Shown: positions 1 through 11,269 of the stretch, one piece after another
How the letters are laid out: every line of letters starts with the position of its first letter
How positions within the stretch are numbered: position 1 is the first letter of the stretch
NCBI RefSeq assembly: GCF_014874095.1
Contig: NZ_JADBEB010000001.1
Span: 3,286,001 to 3,350,000, forward strand
Length of the DNA: 64,000 nt
Reading direction: 5' to 3'
Source of the DNA: Plantactinospora soyae
Lineage (GTDB): Bacteria; Actinomycetota; Actinomycetes; Mycobacteriales; Micromonosporaceae
The notes under the pieces: model-generated
Told to the model about the DNA's origin: nothing
Database searches by the model: none
Seen by the model: the letters and a program-made list of their open reading frames with translations, nothing else
Translations under genes and position numbers: made by a program

Positions 1-678
1 GCGTACCACAAGTACCACGAGCAGCAGGTGGACGGCCCGCACGGCATCGACAGCTGGCACTGGGTGCCGCCGACCGTGCTGGTGATCGCGATCATCCTGG
101 AGTCGTTCTCGTTCCGGACCGCGATCAAGGAGTCGAACCTGGTCCGGGGCAAGGCGTCCTGGAAGGAGTTCGTCCGCCGGGCGAAGGCCCCGGAGCTGCC
201 GGTGGTGCTGCTGGAGGACCTCGGCGCGCTACTCGGTCTGATCTTCGCCCTGGTGGGTGTCTCGATGACCCTGGCCACCGACAACGGGTACTGGGACGCG
301 GCCGGCACGGCGGCGATCGGCCTGCTGCTGGTCACCATCGCCGTCATCCTGGCGATCGAGACCAAGAGCCTGCTGCTCGGCGAGGCGGGCAGCCCGGAGG
401 ACGTGAAGAAGATCGAGCAGGCGATCGTCGCGGGTTCCGAGGTCGAGCGGATCATCCACATGAAGACGCTGCACCTGGGTCCGGAGGAGCTGCTGGTGGC
501 GGCCAAGGTGGCGGTACGGCCGTACGCCACGGCGGCCGAGCTGGCCGAGGGGATCAACTCGGTCGAGGCGCGGATCCGCAACTCCGTGCCGATCGCCCGG
601 GTCATCTATCTGGAGCCGGACATCTACCGCAACGTGGAACAGCCCGCCGACGGGGTTCCGGAGCTCAAGGAGACCTGA
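1..678 (+). CDS. Cation diffusion facilitator family transporter, C-terminal part (5' truncated by window)
   Basis: The reading frame is open from base 1, so the true start lies upstream; a GTG at 28 is internal. The visible 225 residues hold three membrane helices followed by a soluble ferredoxin-like cytoplasmic domain ending near LEPDIYR, the usual CDF layout. The helix containing LLEDLGALLG resembles the metal-site helix of the ZnT9/SLC30A9-like branch, where ED stands in place of the canonical HxxxD. CDF proteins export divalent cations such as zinc, manganese or iron by proton antiport. The stop TGA is followed immediately by the GTG of manA, so the two genes are probably cotranscribed. 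Family assignment is secure; the metal cannot be told from the fragment. Confidence 0.85.
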   Translation, partial: AYHKYHEQQVDGPHGIDSWHWVPPTVLVIAIILESFSFRTAIKESNLVRGKASWKEFVRRAKAPELPVVLLEDLGALLGLIFALVGVSMTLATDNGYWDAAGTAAIGLLLVTIAVILAIETKSLLLGEAGSPEDVKKIEQAIVAGSEVERIIHMKTLHLGPEELLVAAKVAVRPYATAAELAEGINSVEARIRNSVPIARVIYLEPDIYRNVEQPADGVPELKET

Positions 679-1854
679 GTGGAGCCGCTTCACGGCCGGA
701 TCCGTGACTACGCGTGGGGATCGCGTACGGTGCTGGCGCAGTTGCAGGGCCGGCCCGCGCCGAGCGCGGGACCCGAGGCCGAACTGTGGCTCGGCGCCCA
801 CCCCGGTGACCCGAGTACGGTGCACCGCGGCGGGGCGCCGCTGAGCCTGGTCGACGCGTTCGCCACCGACCCGGGGCGCTGGCTCGGCGCCGACGTGATC
901 GACCGGTTCGGGCAGCGCCTGCCGTTCCTGCTCAAGGTGCTGGCCCCGGAGGCGCCGCTGTCGCTACAGGCGCATCCGGACGCCGAGCAGGCCCGGGCCG
1001 GTTACGCCGCCGAGATGACGGATCCGGAGCTGACCCACCGCAACTACGTCGATCCGTACCACAAGCCGGAGCTGCTGGTCGCGGTCTCGCCGTTCCAGGC
1101 CCTCTGCGGTTTCCGGGACCCGAAGCTCTCCGCCGACCTGCTCGACGCCTTCGGGGTGGCCGCGCTCGATCCGGTCGTCGACGCGCTGCGGGCCGGTACG
1201 GACGGGCTGCGCGAGGCCGTACGCACGTTGCTCGGCTGGCCGGTGCCGGACCGGGCGGCGCTGGTGGCGGCGGTCGTGGCGGCGGATCTTCCGGAGCAGT
1301 ACGCCCAGGCCGGTGCGTTGGTCCGCGATCTCGCCGGGCGGTATCCGGCCGACCCCGGTGTGCTGGTCGCGCTCCTGCTCAACCACGTCAGCCTCGCGCC
1401 GGGCGAGGCGATCTGGATGCCGGCCGGCAACCTGCACGCCTACCTGTACGGCGCCGGGGTGGAGATCCTGGCGGCCAGTGACAACGTGCTGCGGGGCGGA
1501 CTGACGCCGAAGCACGTCGACGTGCCGGAACTGCTCCGGGTGCTCCGCTTCGAGGTGCTCGTCGATCCGGTGGTTCCACCGGTCCCGGTCACGCCCGGAG
1601 TGGTCACCTGGCCGGTTCCGGTGGACGACTTCGCGCTGCACGGCGTACGCCTCGGCGAGGCGGTGGGGTCGGCCCGGATCGAACTCCGTGGCCCTCGGAT
1701 CGCGCTCTGCCTGGCCGGCGAGGTGACCGTGGCGGACGGGGCGGGCTCGGCCCGGCTCGGCCCCGGCCAGTCGGCGATCGGCCCGGCGGACGGCGGGCCG
1801 CTGACCGTGAGCGGAACCGGAGAGGTCTACGTCGCCTCGGTCGGGCTCGGCTGA
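679..1854 (+). CDS. manA: Mannose-6-phosphate isomerase, class I
   Basis: Interconverts fructose-6-phosphate and mannose-6-phosphate, feeding GDP-mannose for mannosylated lipids, glycans and glycoproteins in the cytoplasm. The 391-aa length fits type I enzymes. Expected zinc ligands are visible: Gln97 and His99 in SLQAHPD, Glu131 in YHKPEL and His253 in GNLHAYLYG. The catalytic arginine motif LRGGLTPKH follows at about residue 272. The GTG start directly abuts the stop of the upstream cation transporter, with no room for its own promoter, so translation is probably coupled. manA lies in the same conserved neighbourhood (near sahH, mtrAB and secA) in mycobacteria. Confidence 0.93.
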   Translation: MEPLHGRIRDYAWGSRTVLAQLQGRPAPSAGPEAELWLGAHPGDPSTVHRGGAPLSLVDAFATDPGRWLGADVIDRFGQRLPFLLKVLAPEAPLSLQAHPDAEQARAGYAAEMTDPELTHRNYVDPYHKPELLVAVSPFQALCGFRDPKLSADLLDAFGVAALDPVVDALRAGTDGLREAVRTLLGWPVPDRAALVAAVVAADLPEQYAQAGALVRDLAGRYPADPGVLVALLLNHVSLAPGEAIWMPAGNLHAYLYGAGVEILAASDNVLRGGLTPKHVDVPELLRVLRFEVLVDPVVPPVPVTPGVVTWPVPVDDFALHGVRLGEAVGSARIELRGPRIALCLAGEVTVADGAGSARLGPGQSAIGPADGGPLTVSGTGEVYVASVGLG

Positions 1855-1941
1855 GGCAGGTTCCTTCGGGCTCGGCTGAGCCAGGTTCGTGCGGTACGGC
1901 CAGAACGCGAGTGCCCACGAAACGGAAATTTGCGGATCAGC

Positions 1942-1970
1942 TTGACACCTACCTTGCCCAGTGTGACGCT
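1942..1970 (+). promoter_or_regulatory. Candidate promoter of ahcY
   Basis: A perfect TTGACA at 1942-1947 is followed after 17 bases by GACGCT (1965-1970), a weak -10 match. A start near 1977 would give an untranslated leader of about 230 nt before the ahcY ATG, long enough to hold the structured element at 2000-2105. The -35 is clear; the -10 is the uncertain part. Confidence 0.4.
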
Positions 1971-1999
1971 GTGAGTACGCAGCGTTATCGCGACCAAGG

Positions 2000-2105
2000 T
2001 CCGAGACACGCGCGGGGAACCAAACCGGGGGGATGCGCGGGGCGGCCGGAGGCCGGGTGGAAAGTCCGCCCGGAACCGACCGCCCCGCGCGCTGTCCGGC
2101 GCCGG
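2000..2105 (+). promoter_or_regulatory. Structured leader of ahcY, candidate diverged c-di-AMP (ydaO/yuaA)-like riboswitch
   Basis: The leader contains CCGAGAC (2001-2007), GGGGAACCAAA (2014-2024), then a perfect 11-bp stem (2035-2045 with 2080-2090) enclosing a 9-bp hairpin (2053-2061 with 2065-2073, loop AAG), with CGCCCGGAACCGAC across its 3' side. From memory, the blocks CCGAG-C, GGGGAACCAA, GGGG and CCG-CCCG-AACC-GAC occur in this order in the c-di-AMP riboswitch consensus. The hallmark AGCUAACC segment is not recognisable, so this could be diverged, degenerate or a different structured RNA. The structure is seen in the sequence; the ligand is inference. Confidence 0.35.
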
Positions 2106-2208
2106 CTCACCCCGACTGTCCGGATTGCGACCCGACCGGAGGCCGGCGCGGGATGGCCGGGGCGTAACGTGGAGGGTCGCGCAGCAGACCCGTACGACAG
2201 GAGCGTTC

Positions 2209-3708
<1,500 letters not shown>

Positions 3709-3739
3709 GCACCTCCTGCCGGGTAGCACGGCGACAAAG

Positions 3740-3771
3740 GGACCGGGTCGGCGTTCGCGCCGGCCCGGTCC
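3740..3771 (+). terminator. Hairpin terminator after ahcY
   Basis: A 14-bp stem, GGACCGGGTCGGCG pairing with CGCCGGCCCGGTCC with one G-U pair, closes a four-base TTCG loop. It lies 31 nt after the ahcY stop and before the convergent small membrane gene. There is no long T tract, as is usual in high-GC actinobacteria. Confidence 0.65.
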
Positions 3772-3849
3772 GTCTTCTGCCCGCCGGGTCCGGCTATCGG
3801 CGTACCGGCTGGCGCCGCCGGTCGAGCTGTCCGCCCGGGGCCGGGTGAC

Positions 3850-4011
3850 CTACCTGTCGGATCCGGGCGAGCGGCGGCGGGGCCGGATCCAGGTCCACAC
3901 GCAGTAGACCAGCCAGGCGATCGCGACCGCCGTGCCGAGGGTCCGCAGCTTCAGCGCGTTAAGCGCGAGCACGACCAGCAGGACCAGGAGCCAGGGCAGG
4001 AAGGCTTTCAC
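3850..4011 (-). CDS. Small two-helix membrane protein
   Basis: A 53-residue protein beginning VKAFLPWLLV. Its GTG overlaps the TGA of the upstream RDD gene (GTGA), so translation is coupled. Two hydrophobic stretches (about residues 3-20 and 25-41) are joined by a short basic turn and followed by an Arg/Pro-rich cytoplasmic-type tail. The longer reading frame that starts at 4155 is the shadow of the RDD gene and is not used. I do not recognise a family; location and coupling suggest a small partner of the RDD membrane protein. Confidence 0.6.
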   Translation of the reverse strand: MKAFLPWLLVLLVVLALNALKLRTLGTAVAIAWLVYCVWTWIRPRRRSPGSDR

Positions 4012-5018
4012 CGGTCCGTCCCGCCCTGCGGCGTGGCGGCGAGCACCGGAGTGACCAGCGCCTGCGTCGAGGGCGGCGGTGGGGCGGCCGGCCGCACCGG
4101 CCAGGTCAGTCCGGAACCGGCGGCCTCGGGGGCGGCGGGGGCGAGTTCCGGCCACAGCGTCGTACTCACCGACCGGGTCCGGGCCAACCGCTGCCGGGCC
4201 CGGGCGTGCCGCTCGGCGTGTACGGCCGCCAGGTAGGCCCAGTCCGGCATGTTCGATGGCGGCGGCGGAGACGTCACCGCGGCGACCTCGGCCCAGAGTG
4301 ACCGGGCCAGCCGGAGCCGGGCGGCTTCGGTAAGCGTCCCCCGCCGACCGAGCAGTTGGCGTACGGCCAGCGCGAGACCGTCGTCGAGTCGGGTGAGGTC
4401 CAGCGACCGGGCCCAGCCGGTCAACGGCGGAACCATGACCGGAACGTGGCCGTACCCGGTGGGACTCCGGTCGTGGATCACCATCGTGCCCGCCGCCAGG
4501 TCACCGAGTCGCCGTCCACGAGGATCGGTCATCGTCACCGTGACGCTCACCGCCCAGGTGAGCAGCGGAAGCACCAGCCCGGGCCACTCCACCGCGACGC
4601 CGACCAGTCCCCGGGTCAGCGACTGGCGGAACCCCACGCGCCCACCGTCGTCGCGGACCACCCGCAGTCCGACGGCGAGCTTGCCGGGCGTACGACCGTG
4701 GTTCAGCGTCTCCCACGACACCGGATAGCCGACCAGGATCAGCACCACTCCGACGGTCTGCAACGCGGTCATCAGCGCCTGGTCCGGCGGACCGGTACCG
4801 GCGAACGAGTCGAGCAGGATTCCGGCGACGATCAGCAGGAGGACCGCGATCACGAGCTGGGCCGCGACGTCGATCAGCAGCGCGAGCACCCGGGATCCGA
4901 GCCGGGCGGCCCGGACCTCCAACTCGACCGCTTCGCCGCTGACCAGCCCGGCGTCGGCACCGAGGCCGGTGGCTGACGCCGGCCGGGCGAAACTCGACCT
5001 CGGTGGTTGCGCTGTCAC
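4008..5018 (-). CDS. RDD family membrane protein
   Basis: Integral membrane protein of unknown transport role. After about 45 residues the RDD-type core starts with ARLGSRVLALLIDVAAQ, continues through helices near residues 52-75 and 88-107 with NHGRTPGKLAVGLRVV, and closes with DPRGRRLGDLAAGTMVIHDR, all typical of the domain. A cytoplasmic tail of about 130 residues contains a helical part and a Pro-rich end. The GTG at 5018 (VTAQPPRSS) fits the domain start but has no obvious ribosome site; other GTGs lie upstream. It is divergent from the SpoIIM-like gene with only about 40 bases between, an arrangement common in actinobacteria, and ends by overlapping the small membrane gene. Confidence 0.82.
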   Translation of the reverse strand: MTAQPPRSSFARPASATGLGADAGLVSGEAVELEVRAARLGSRVLALLIDVAAQLVIAVLLLIVAGILLDSFAGTGPPDQALMTALQTVGVVLILVGYPVSWETLNHGRTPGKLAVGLRVVRDDGGRVGFRQSLTRGLVGVAVEWPGLVLPLLTWAVSVTVTMTDPRGRRLGDLAAGTMVIHDRSPTGYGHVPVMVPPLTGWARSLDLTRLDDGLALAVRQLLGRRGTLTEAARLRLARSLWAEVAAVTSPPPPSNMPDWAYLAAVHAERHARARQRLARTRSVSTTLWPELAPAAPEAAGSGLTWPVRPAAPPPPSTQALVTPVLAATPQGGTDR

Positions 5019-5060
5019 CAGGACAGTGAACACTATGGTCGCGAACCCAGGGGAGCTGAG

Positions 5061-6029
5061 TTGGATCTCGACGCGTACGCGGCGGAGCACGGCGCGCAGT
5101 GGCGGCGGCTGTCCCAGTTGTCCGCTCAGCGCCGACTCACCGCCGCCGAGGTCGACGAGCTGATCGCCCTCTACCAGCGGGTGGCCACCCATCTCTCCGT
5201 CGTACGCAGCCGGTCACCCGATCCGGCGCTGGTCGCCCGGCTGTCCCGGCTGGTGCTGGCCGCCCAGTCCCGGCTCACGGGCCGGCCCGGCCTCTCCTGG
5301 TCGGCGGTCGGCCGGTTCTTCTCGACCAGTCTTCCCGGCGCGTTGTACCAGGCGTGGCCATGGTGGACCGGCGTCGCCGTCGGGTTCAGCCTGATCGCGG
5401 GATTCTTCATGTGGTGGATCGCCGAGAACCCGGAGAGCGCCGCCGCGCTGATCGGCGAGCGACCCGCCGCCGAGCTCTTCGAGGCCCGGTTCGTCGGCTA
5501 CTACAGCGAGCACGAGGCGTCCAGCTTCGCCTTCCAGCTGTGGACCAACAACGCCTGGGTGGCGGTCCGCTGCCTGGCGGCGGGCATCCTGATCCTGCCG
5601 GTCTTCTACCTGCTCTGGCACAACGCCCTCAACATCGGGGTGACCGGCGGGGTGCTCGCCTCGTACGACCGGACGGGGCTGTTCTTCAGCATGATCGCCC
5701 CGCACGGACTGCTGGAGATGACCGGCATCTTCATCGCGGCCGGCGTGGGGCTGCGGATCGGCTGGGCCTGGATCGCACCACCGCCGGACCTGACCCGGGG
5801 ACAGGCGGTGGCCCGGGCGGCCCGCTCCGGGATCCTGGTCGCGGTCGGCCTGGTGGGACTCTTCGCCGTCGCCGGCCTCATCGAGGCGTTCGTGACCCCG
5901 GCGGCGGTGCCGCCCGCCGTACGGGTCGGCATCGGCATGACCATCTGGGCCGGGTTCCTCGGCTACGTGGTTGTCTACGGCCGGCGGGCCAGGGCCGCGG
6001 CACCGCTCAGAGTTGACCGAGCGCCTTGA
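5061..6029 (+). CDS. Stage II sporulation protein M family (SpoIIM/DUF95) membrane protein
   Basis: A 322-aa multi-helix membrane protein. The TTG at 5061 is chosen because GGGGAG lies at the right distance and the protein then begins LDLDAYAAEHGAQW, matching family starts. A soluble N-terminal part of about 100 residues carries LIALYQRVATHLSVVR, and five or so membrane helices follow, including LWHNALNIGVTGGVLA and PHGLLEMTGIFIAAGVGLRIG, which are family hallmarks. In actinobacteria such genes sit opposite RDD genes and beside MoxR/DUF58 genes as here. The molecular function is unknown. The stop overlaps the end of the convergent DUF58 gene by 23 bases. Confidence 0.87.
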   Translation: MDLDAYAAEHGAQWRRLSQLSAQRRLTAAEVDELIALYQRVATHLSVVRSRSPDPALVARLSRLVLAAQSRLTGRPGLSWSAVGRFFSTSLPGALYQAWPWWTGVAVGFSLIAGFFMWWIAENPESAAALIGERPAAELFEARFVGYYSEHEASSFAFQLWTNNAWVAVRCLAAGILILPVFYLLWHNALNIGVTGGVLASYDRTGLFFSMIAPHGLLEMTGIFIAAGVGLRIGWAWIAPPPDLTRGQAVARAARSGILVAVGLVGLFAVAGLIEAFVTPAAVPPAVRVGIGMTIWAGFLGYVVVYGRRARAAAPLRVDRAP

Positions 6030-7313
6030 GTCGCAGGTAGGTGTCGCTGACCAGCGGGGCAAGCCGGTCGGCCGGGGCGTCCACCACGGTCACGCCGTAC
6101 CGGGCCAGTGCCGTCCGGACCCGGTCCCGGTCGGCCAGGGCACGCCAGGCCGCCGCCGCCGCGTAGACGTCCTGGACGCGTTCGGGCGACCGGACGGTGA
6201 GGTCGCGCAGCACCGGGTCGTGCACGGACGCGACGATCAGCCGGTGCCGGGCGGCCAGCCGGGGCAGGACCGGCAGCAGTCCCTCGCCGAGCGCGCCCGG
6301 CTCCAGTGCGGTGAAGAGGACCACCAGGGAACGCCGACGCTCCCGCCGGAGTATCTCCCCGGCGATCAGCTCGAAGTCGGTCTCGACCAGCGCGGGCTGG
6401 AGCGGCGCCAGTGCGTTGACCATCCGGGCCAGCAGCGTCGACTGGGCTCCGCCGGCCAGCGCCATCCGGACGGTGTTGTCCGCGCCGAGCACGTCGACGC
6501 GGTCACCGGCCCGGGCGGCGAGCGCCGCCAGCAGCAGGGCGGCGTCGATGGCGGCGTCCAGTCGTGGTTCGTCCCCGACCCGCACCGCGGCGGTCCGACC
6601 GGTGTCGAGTACACAGAGCACCCGCCGGTCGCGCTCGGGTCGCCAGGTCCGGACCAGTACGTCGGCCCGGCGCGCACTGGCCCGCCAGTCGACCGAGCGC
6701 ACGTCGTCGCCGACGACGTACTCGCGCAGGGTGTCGAACTCGGTGCCCTGGCCACGGCCACGGCTGACCTGGGTACCGTCGATCACCCGCAGCCGGGCGA
6801 GTTTCTCGGGCAGGTGGCGCCGGGACTCGAAGCGGGGCAGTACCCGGAGCGTCCACGGTGGAGTCGCCGGGTGCTCGGTCCGCTGCCGGAACGCCAACCC
6901 CAGCGGCCCGTACGACCGCAGCGTCAGCCGCAGCGCCGGCCGGTCGCCCCGGCGGGTCGGGGTCAGCCGGGTGGGCAGCACGGCCCGGTCACCGGGGGAG
7001 ATCTCGATCCGCGGGGCACCGGGGAAGTCGACCCGGGCTCCGGCGGACGGCACCCAGGAGTCCCGGACCAGGCCACGCAGCGGGCGGGCCGAGGTGTTGT
7101 GCAGGTGCACGGAGACGGTGGCGGTGTCGCCGAGCCGTACGGTCCGGTCGCCGTGCCGGCTCGCCTCGATCGCCCCCGGCGGCGCGGCGAGCCGCCAGTC
7201 GAGCGCGATCAGGACCAGCACCACGGCCACCATGACCGGTACGCCCAGCCACGGCGCCGGCCACAGTGGAAGGGTCAGCGCCCCCGTTCCGAGCAGGGCC
7301 GCCGCCCGTCCGG

Positions 7314-7317
<4 letters not shown>
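6007..7317 (-). CDS. DUF58 domain-containing protein
   Basis: A 436-aa protein with two N-terminal membrane helices (about residues 5-40), a beta-rich stretch, then the DUF58 core around FDTLREYVVGDDVRSVDWRA (from about residue 210) followed by a von Willebrand factor A-like fold with VLCVLDTGRTAA. DUF58 proteins are encoded with MoxR AAA ATPases and are thought to be their membrane-associated partners in assembling or activating other complexes. The ATG overlaps the MoxR stop (ATGA), giving strict coupling. It is the last gene of the 10.4-6 kb minus-strand block. Confidence 0.9.
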
Positions 7318-8365
<1,048 letters not shown>

Positions 8366-8369
<4 letters not shown>

Positions 8370-9796
8370 CGGGCTTCTCCTTCAACGGGGCGGTCGTACC
8401 GGGGCGGGTCGGTCGGCGGGTGGGCGAGCAGGCCGGACAGCACGTCGAGGGCGCGGGCCAGGTCGAGCAGCTCCTGGTTGGTGGTGGGCGCCGGCCCGTA
8501 CAGCAGGTGGTACGCGTCCGCCCGGCTCCAGCCGGTGCGCGCCGCCACCGCGCCGGCCACCTCGTCCGGCCCGGTATCCGGGGGCAGGTTGAACGCGGGG
8601 AGCAGCCGGTGCAGCGTAGCCGCGCGCAGCGTGTCCGCCGTCGGTCCGTACGCCCGGGCCTGCTGGTAGAGCCGGCCCCGGCCGAACACGGTCTCGGCGG
8701 AGGCGACGGTCACCGGCAGCGGCTCCGTCACCGGCGGCCCGAGCCGGCGGGCACGCCACAGCATCGCCAGCAGGACGGCCACGGCGAGTTGCACCAGCAG
8801 CGCCCAGAACCAGGGTGGGAAGGCGTCCCACAGCGGGTTGGGTTGGTCCGGCGGGTTCGCCCGCTGGCTCGGTCGGGGCTCCTCGTCCTCCCCGGATCCG
8901 TTCCCGCGCTGCCCGTTCGGGTCCCCGGCGTCGAACGGGGTCGGTTCGCCGGGCATCGGCGACCACGGCCCCAGTTCGCCGTCCGGGTGGTAGGGCGGCG
9001 GCGGCTCGGGTCCGTCCAGATCGAGCCAGATGACCAGGTTGTGCGCGGACAGCAGGCCGGCGGCGAGTGCGGTGTTGCCCGCCTCGTCGATCCGGTCGTT
9101 CCGGAACGGGTCACTGGCGCCGACCACCACGACGTCGTTGCCACGCCAGCGGCTCCGGGCCAGTCCGCCGTCGTAGCAACGGTCGGCGCGGTAACTGAGC
9201 CCGGGTGCGTCGGTGTACCGCTGTCGGAGCGCGGCCGCCGGCCCGGCCGCCCGTACCTCCGGCAGTGCACAGGGCCGGCCGTCGGCGGCGGTTGGGACCG
9301 TACGGGCGGCCAGCCGGCGGTCGGCGGCGGTCAACGGCATGTCGGCGTCGTCGAGTACCCGCTGGGACGGGTCGACCAGCACCACCCGGGCCCGCTCGGC
9401 CGGATCGACGAGCAACGGCAGGTACAGCGGATGGACCAGCGCCGGGGCCGGTACGAACAGCGTGAAACCGTCGTGCGGCGCCAGACTGAGGGCCCGACGG
9501 GTACTGGTCGTCCGCTGGATGGCGACGCCTCTGGCCCGCAACTGCGCGGCGAGCCGGCTCCCGCCGTCGTCGTCGCTGTTCACCGAGGAGAGGAAGCCGG
9601 GATCGTCCCGGTCCGGCTGGTCGACCGCCTGGGCGATCCAGGTGACCACCAGGAGCAGGACCACGAGACCGATCGGTACGACGATCCGGTGCCACCGTCG
9701 CCGCCGGGTCGACCCGGCGACGGTCGGTCCGGGCCGCCCGTCGGCACCGCGACCTGCCAACCGGGGTGGGCTGATCTCCTCGCTCCGCCGGGTCAT
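8366..9796 (-). CDS. DUF4350 domain-containing membrane protein
   Basis: A 476-aa protein starting MTRRSEEISPPR, chosen because GGGGGAA precedes this ATG; the frame stays open upstream. A basic stretch leads into a membrane helix at about residues 40-58. The extracytoplasmic DUF4350 part begins with SSVNSDDDGGSRLAAQLRARG and contains VVVGASDPFRNDRID. A second helix near residue 345 (FWALLVQLAVAVLLAMLW) precedes a cytoplasmic helical tail. In actinobacteria this family always accompanies DUF4129, MoxR and DUF58 genes. Its function is unknown; the architecture resembles GldG-like membrane components. Confidence 0.85.
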
Positions 9797-9818
9797 CGCG
9801 TTCCCCCGCTCCGCCCGG

Positions 9819-10421
9819 TCACGAGGGCACCATCCCGTTGTCGGCCGAACCCGGGCGGGCGAGTGCCCGGTCCAGGTCGGCGGCGAGTTCACGCATCCGT
9901 TCGTCGTGTTCGGCCCGGGCCGGGCGCTGGCCGTACCAGAGGTCGGAGAAGATCGAGCCTGCGGCGCCGAGCGGTCCGTCCACTTCGGGCCGGGTCCGGG
10001 TCGCCGCCCTCGCGAGTTCGGCGACGGTCATCCCGGGCCGGTGCTCCAGCACCCCACGGTCGATCAACGTCCGGACCATCGCGCGCAGCCGCTCCCGGAC
10101 CGCCTCGGCGTACCGGCCCTGGCCGGCCAGCCGGTCGGCGAGCGAGACCAGTGACCCGGCCGGAACGTCGAGCAGGTCCGGCTCGGCCTCGTCGTCGGCG
10201 GTGGCGGCGACCGTGGGCGCGGGCGTCGGGCGGGCACGGCGTCGGCGCCACCGCCAGGAGAGCCGCCAGTGGGGCAGCCGACGCGGCACCCAGGCGGGGA
10301 AGAAGAACCAGGCCAGCGAGATCAGCACGCCGGTCAGGACCAGCAGCAGGGCGAAGAGCGGCAGCGGGATCCGGTCGCCGATCGCCGCAGCGGTCTCGGT
10401 CCACCATCGGCTGAAGCTCAC
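9819..10421 (-). CDS. DUF4129 domain-containing membrane protein
   Basis: A 200-aa protein starting at GTG 10421 (VSFSRWWTETAAAIG), whose start overlaps the stop of the preceding membrane gene. One membrane helix lies at about residues 24-46, followed by an Arg-rich stop-transfer stretch. The cytoplasmic C-terminal DUF4129 domain includes QGRYAEAVRERLRAMVRTLIDRG and EHRPGMTVAELARAA, the typical signature. The family occurs beside transglutaminase-like or DUF58/MoxR genes, as here. Function unknown. Confidence 0.85.
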   Translation of the reverse strand: MSFSRWWTETAAAIGDRIPLPLFALLLVLTGVLISLAWFFFPAWVPRRLPHWRLSWRWRRRRARPTPAPTVAATADDEAEPDLLDVPAGSLVSLADRLAGQGRYAEAVRERLRAMVRTLIDRGVLEHRPGMTVAELARAATRTRPEVDGPLGAAGSIFSDLWYGQRPARAEHDERMRELAADLDRALARPGSADNGMVPS

Positions 10422-11269
10422 CGGCGGCCCGCCGTCGGAATGACCAGGGGGCGTCCGGACTGCCGGGCCCGGGCGATGACGATGTCCAGGCCCTCGGTGC
10501 GGATCCGGGTCTCCAGGTAGATCACGGCGTCGAGGCAGGCGATCGCGGGGTAGGCGACGCTGTTCACCGCGGCCCAGACGGCGAGGCTGACCGGCACCTT
10601 CCAGTCCGGGTCGAGCAGGCCGATCGAGCCCAGTCCGGAGACGATGCCGACGGCCAGGCCGACCCGTACGATCCACCAGACGAGATAACCGAGCAGGCGT
10701 ACGGCCCCGGCCCGGCCACCGGAGCGGAGGGCGAGCGCGCCGGACCGTACCAGTGCGCGGAACGGCCCGATCCGCTCCAGCGCGATCGCCGGTACGACGG
10801 AGCCGAGCAGGGCAAAGGCGATCAACCAGGCCGGTACGACGAGCGCCGCCCCGAACATGATCGCGCCGGCCAGCAGGGCGACGAGCGCCGTGACCGCGAA
10901 GCGGGCGCCGTACGGCTGGAGCAGTCGCATCCGGCGTACCTGTCCGGCGGGTTCGATCAGCACCGTTCCGGCGGCCCGGGCACTCAGGTTGCCGAGCAGC
11001 GCGATGATCAGCGCCTCGCTGGCGGCCCCGACGGCCAGCAGGAACCAGTAGGCCGACAGTTTGTTGATGTCCGGCAGGTAACCGGGCGGTTCGACGCCCG
11101 CGACGAGGCGCAGTGGATAGAGCAGGAGTTGTTCCAGCACGGTCAGGACGAGGGCGACCGGAACCAGTACCCGGGCATGATCGCGGAGCAGCAGGACCGC
11201 CGAGTCGATCAGCTCACCGATCGTGAGCGGACGCAGCGGGAGTACGGCGGTCGGGCCGACGTCGGGCAA
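10418..11269 (-). CDS. Multi-helix membrane protein of the DUF4129/DUF4350 block
   Basis: A 283-aa protein with about six hydrophobic helices. The TTG at 11269 (LPDVGPTAVLPLRPLT) is preferred because AGGAG lies five bases upstream and the protein then begins close to the motif LRPLTIGELIDSAVLLLRDH, which recurs at the N-terminus of this actinobacterial family related to glycerophosphodiester phosphodiesterase membrane domains. The frame extends upstream to 11368 but that part is Cys/Pro-rich and lacks a good ribosome site. It is the first gene of the coupled five-gene block, so it may be needed for the membrane complex formed with DUF58 and MoxR. No catalytic residues are recognised. Confidence 0.75.
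   Translation of the reverse strand: MPDVGPTAVLPLRPLTIGELIDSAVLLLRDHARVLVPVALVLTVLEQLLLYPLRLVAGVEPPGYLPDINKLSAYWFLLAVGAASEALIIALLGNLSARAAGTVLIEPAGQVRRMRLLQPYGARFAVTALVALLAGAIMFGAALVVPAWLIAFALLGSVVPAIALERIGPFRALVRSGALALRSGGRAGAVRLLGYLVWWIVRVGLAVGIVSGLGSIGLLDPDWKVPVSLAVWAAVNSVAYPAIACLDAVIYLETRIRTEGLDIVIARARQSGRPLVIPTAGRR

Noticed and set aside
2053-2073. GTGGAAAGTCCG resembles the conserved GAGGAAAGTCC of RNase P RNA and parts of the cobalamin riboswitch
   Set aside because: The other RNase P conserved regions and the B12-box GCCACTG and GAGCCAGG are absent, and the segment is explained by a simple 9-bp hairpin.
2000-2208. SAH riboswitch in front of ahcY
   Set aside because: Expected first guess for this gene, but the SAH consensus could not be traced; the resemblance to the c-di-AMP class is better though incomplete.
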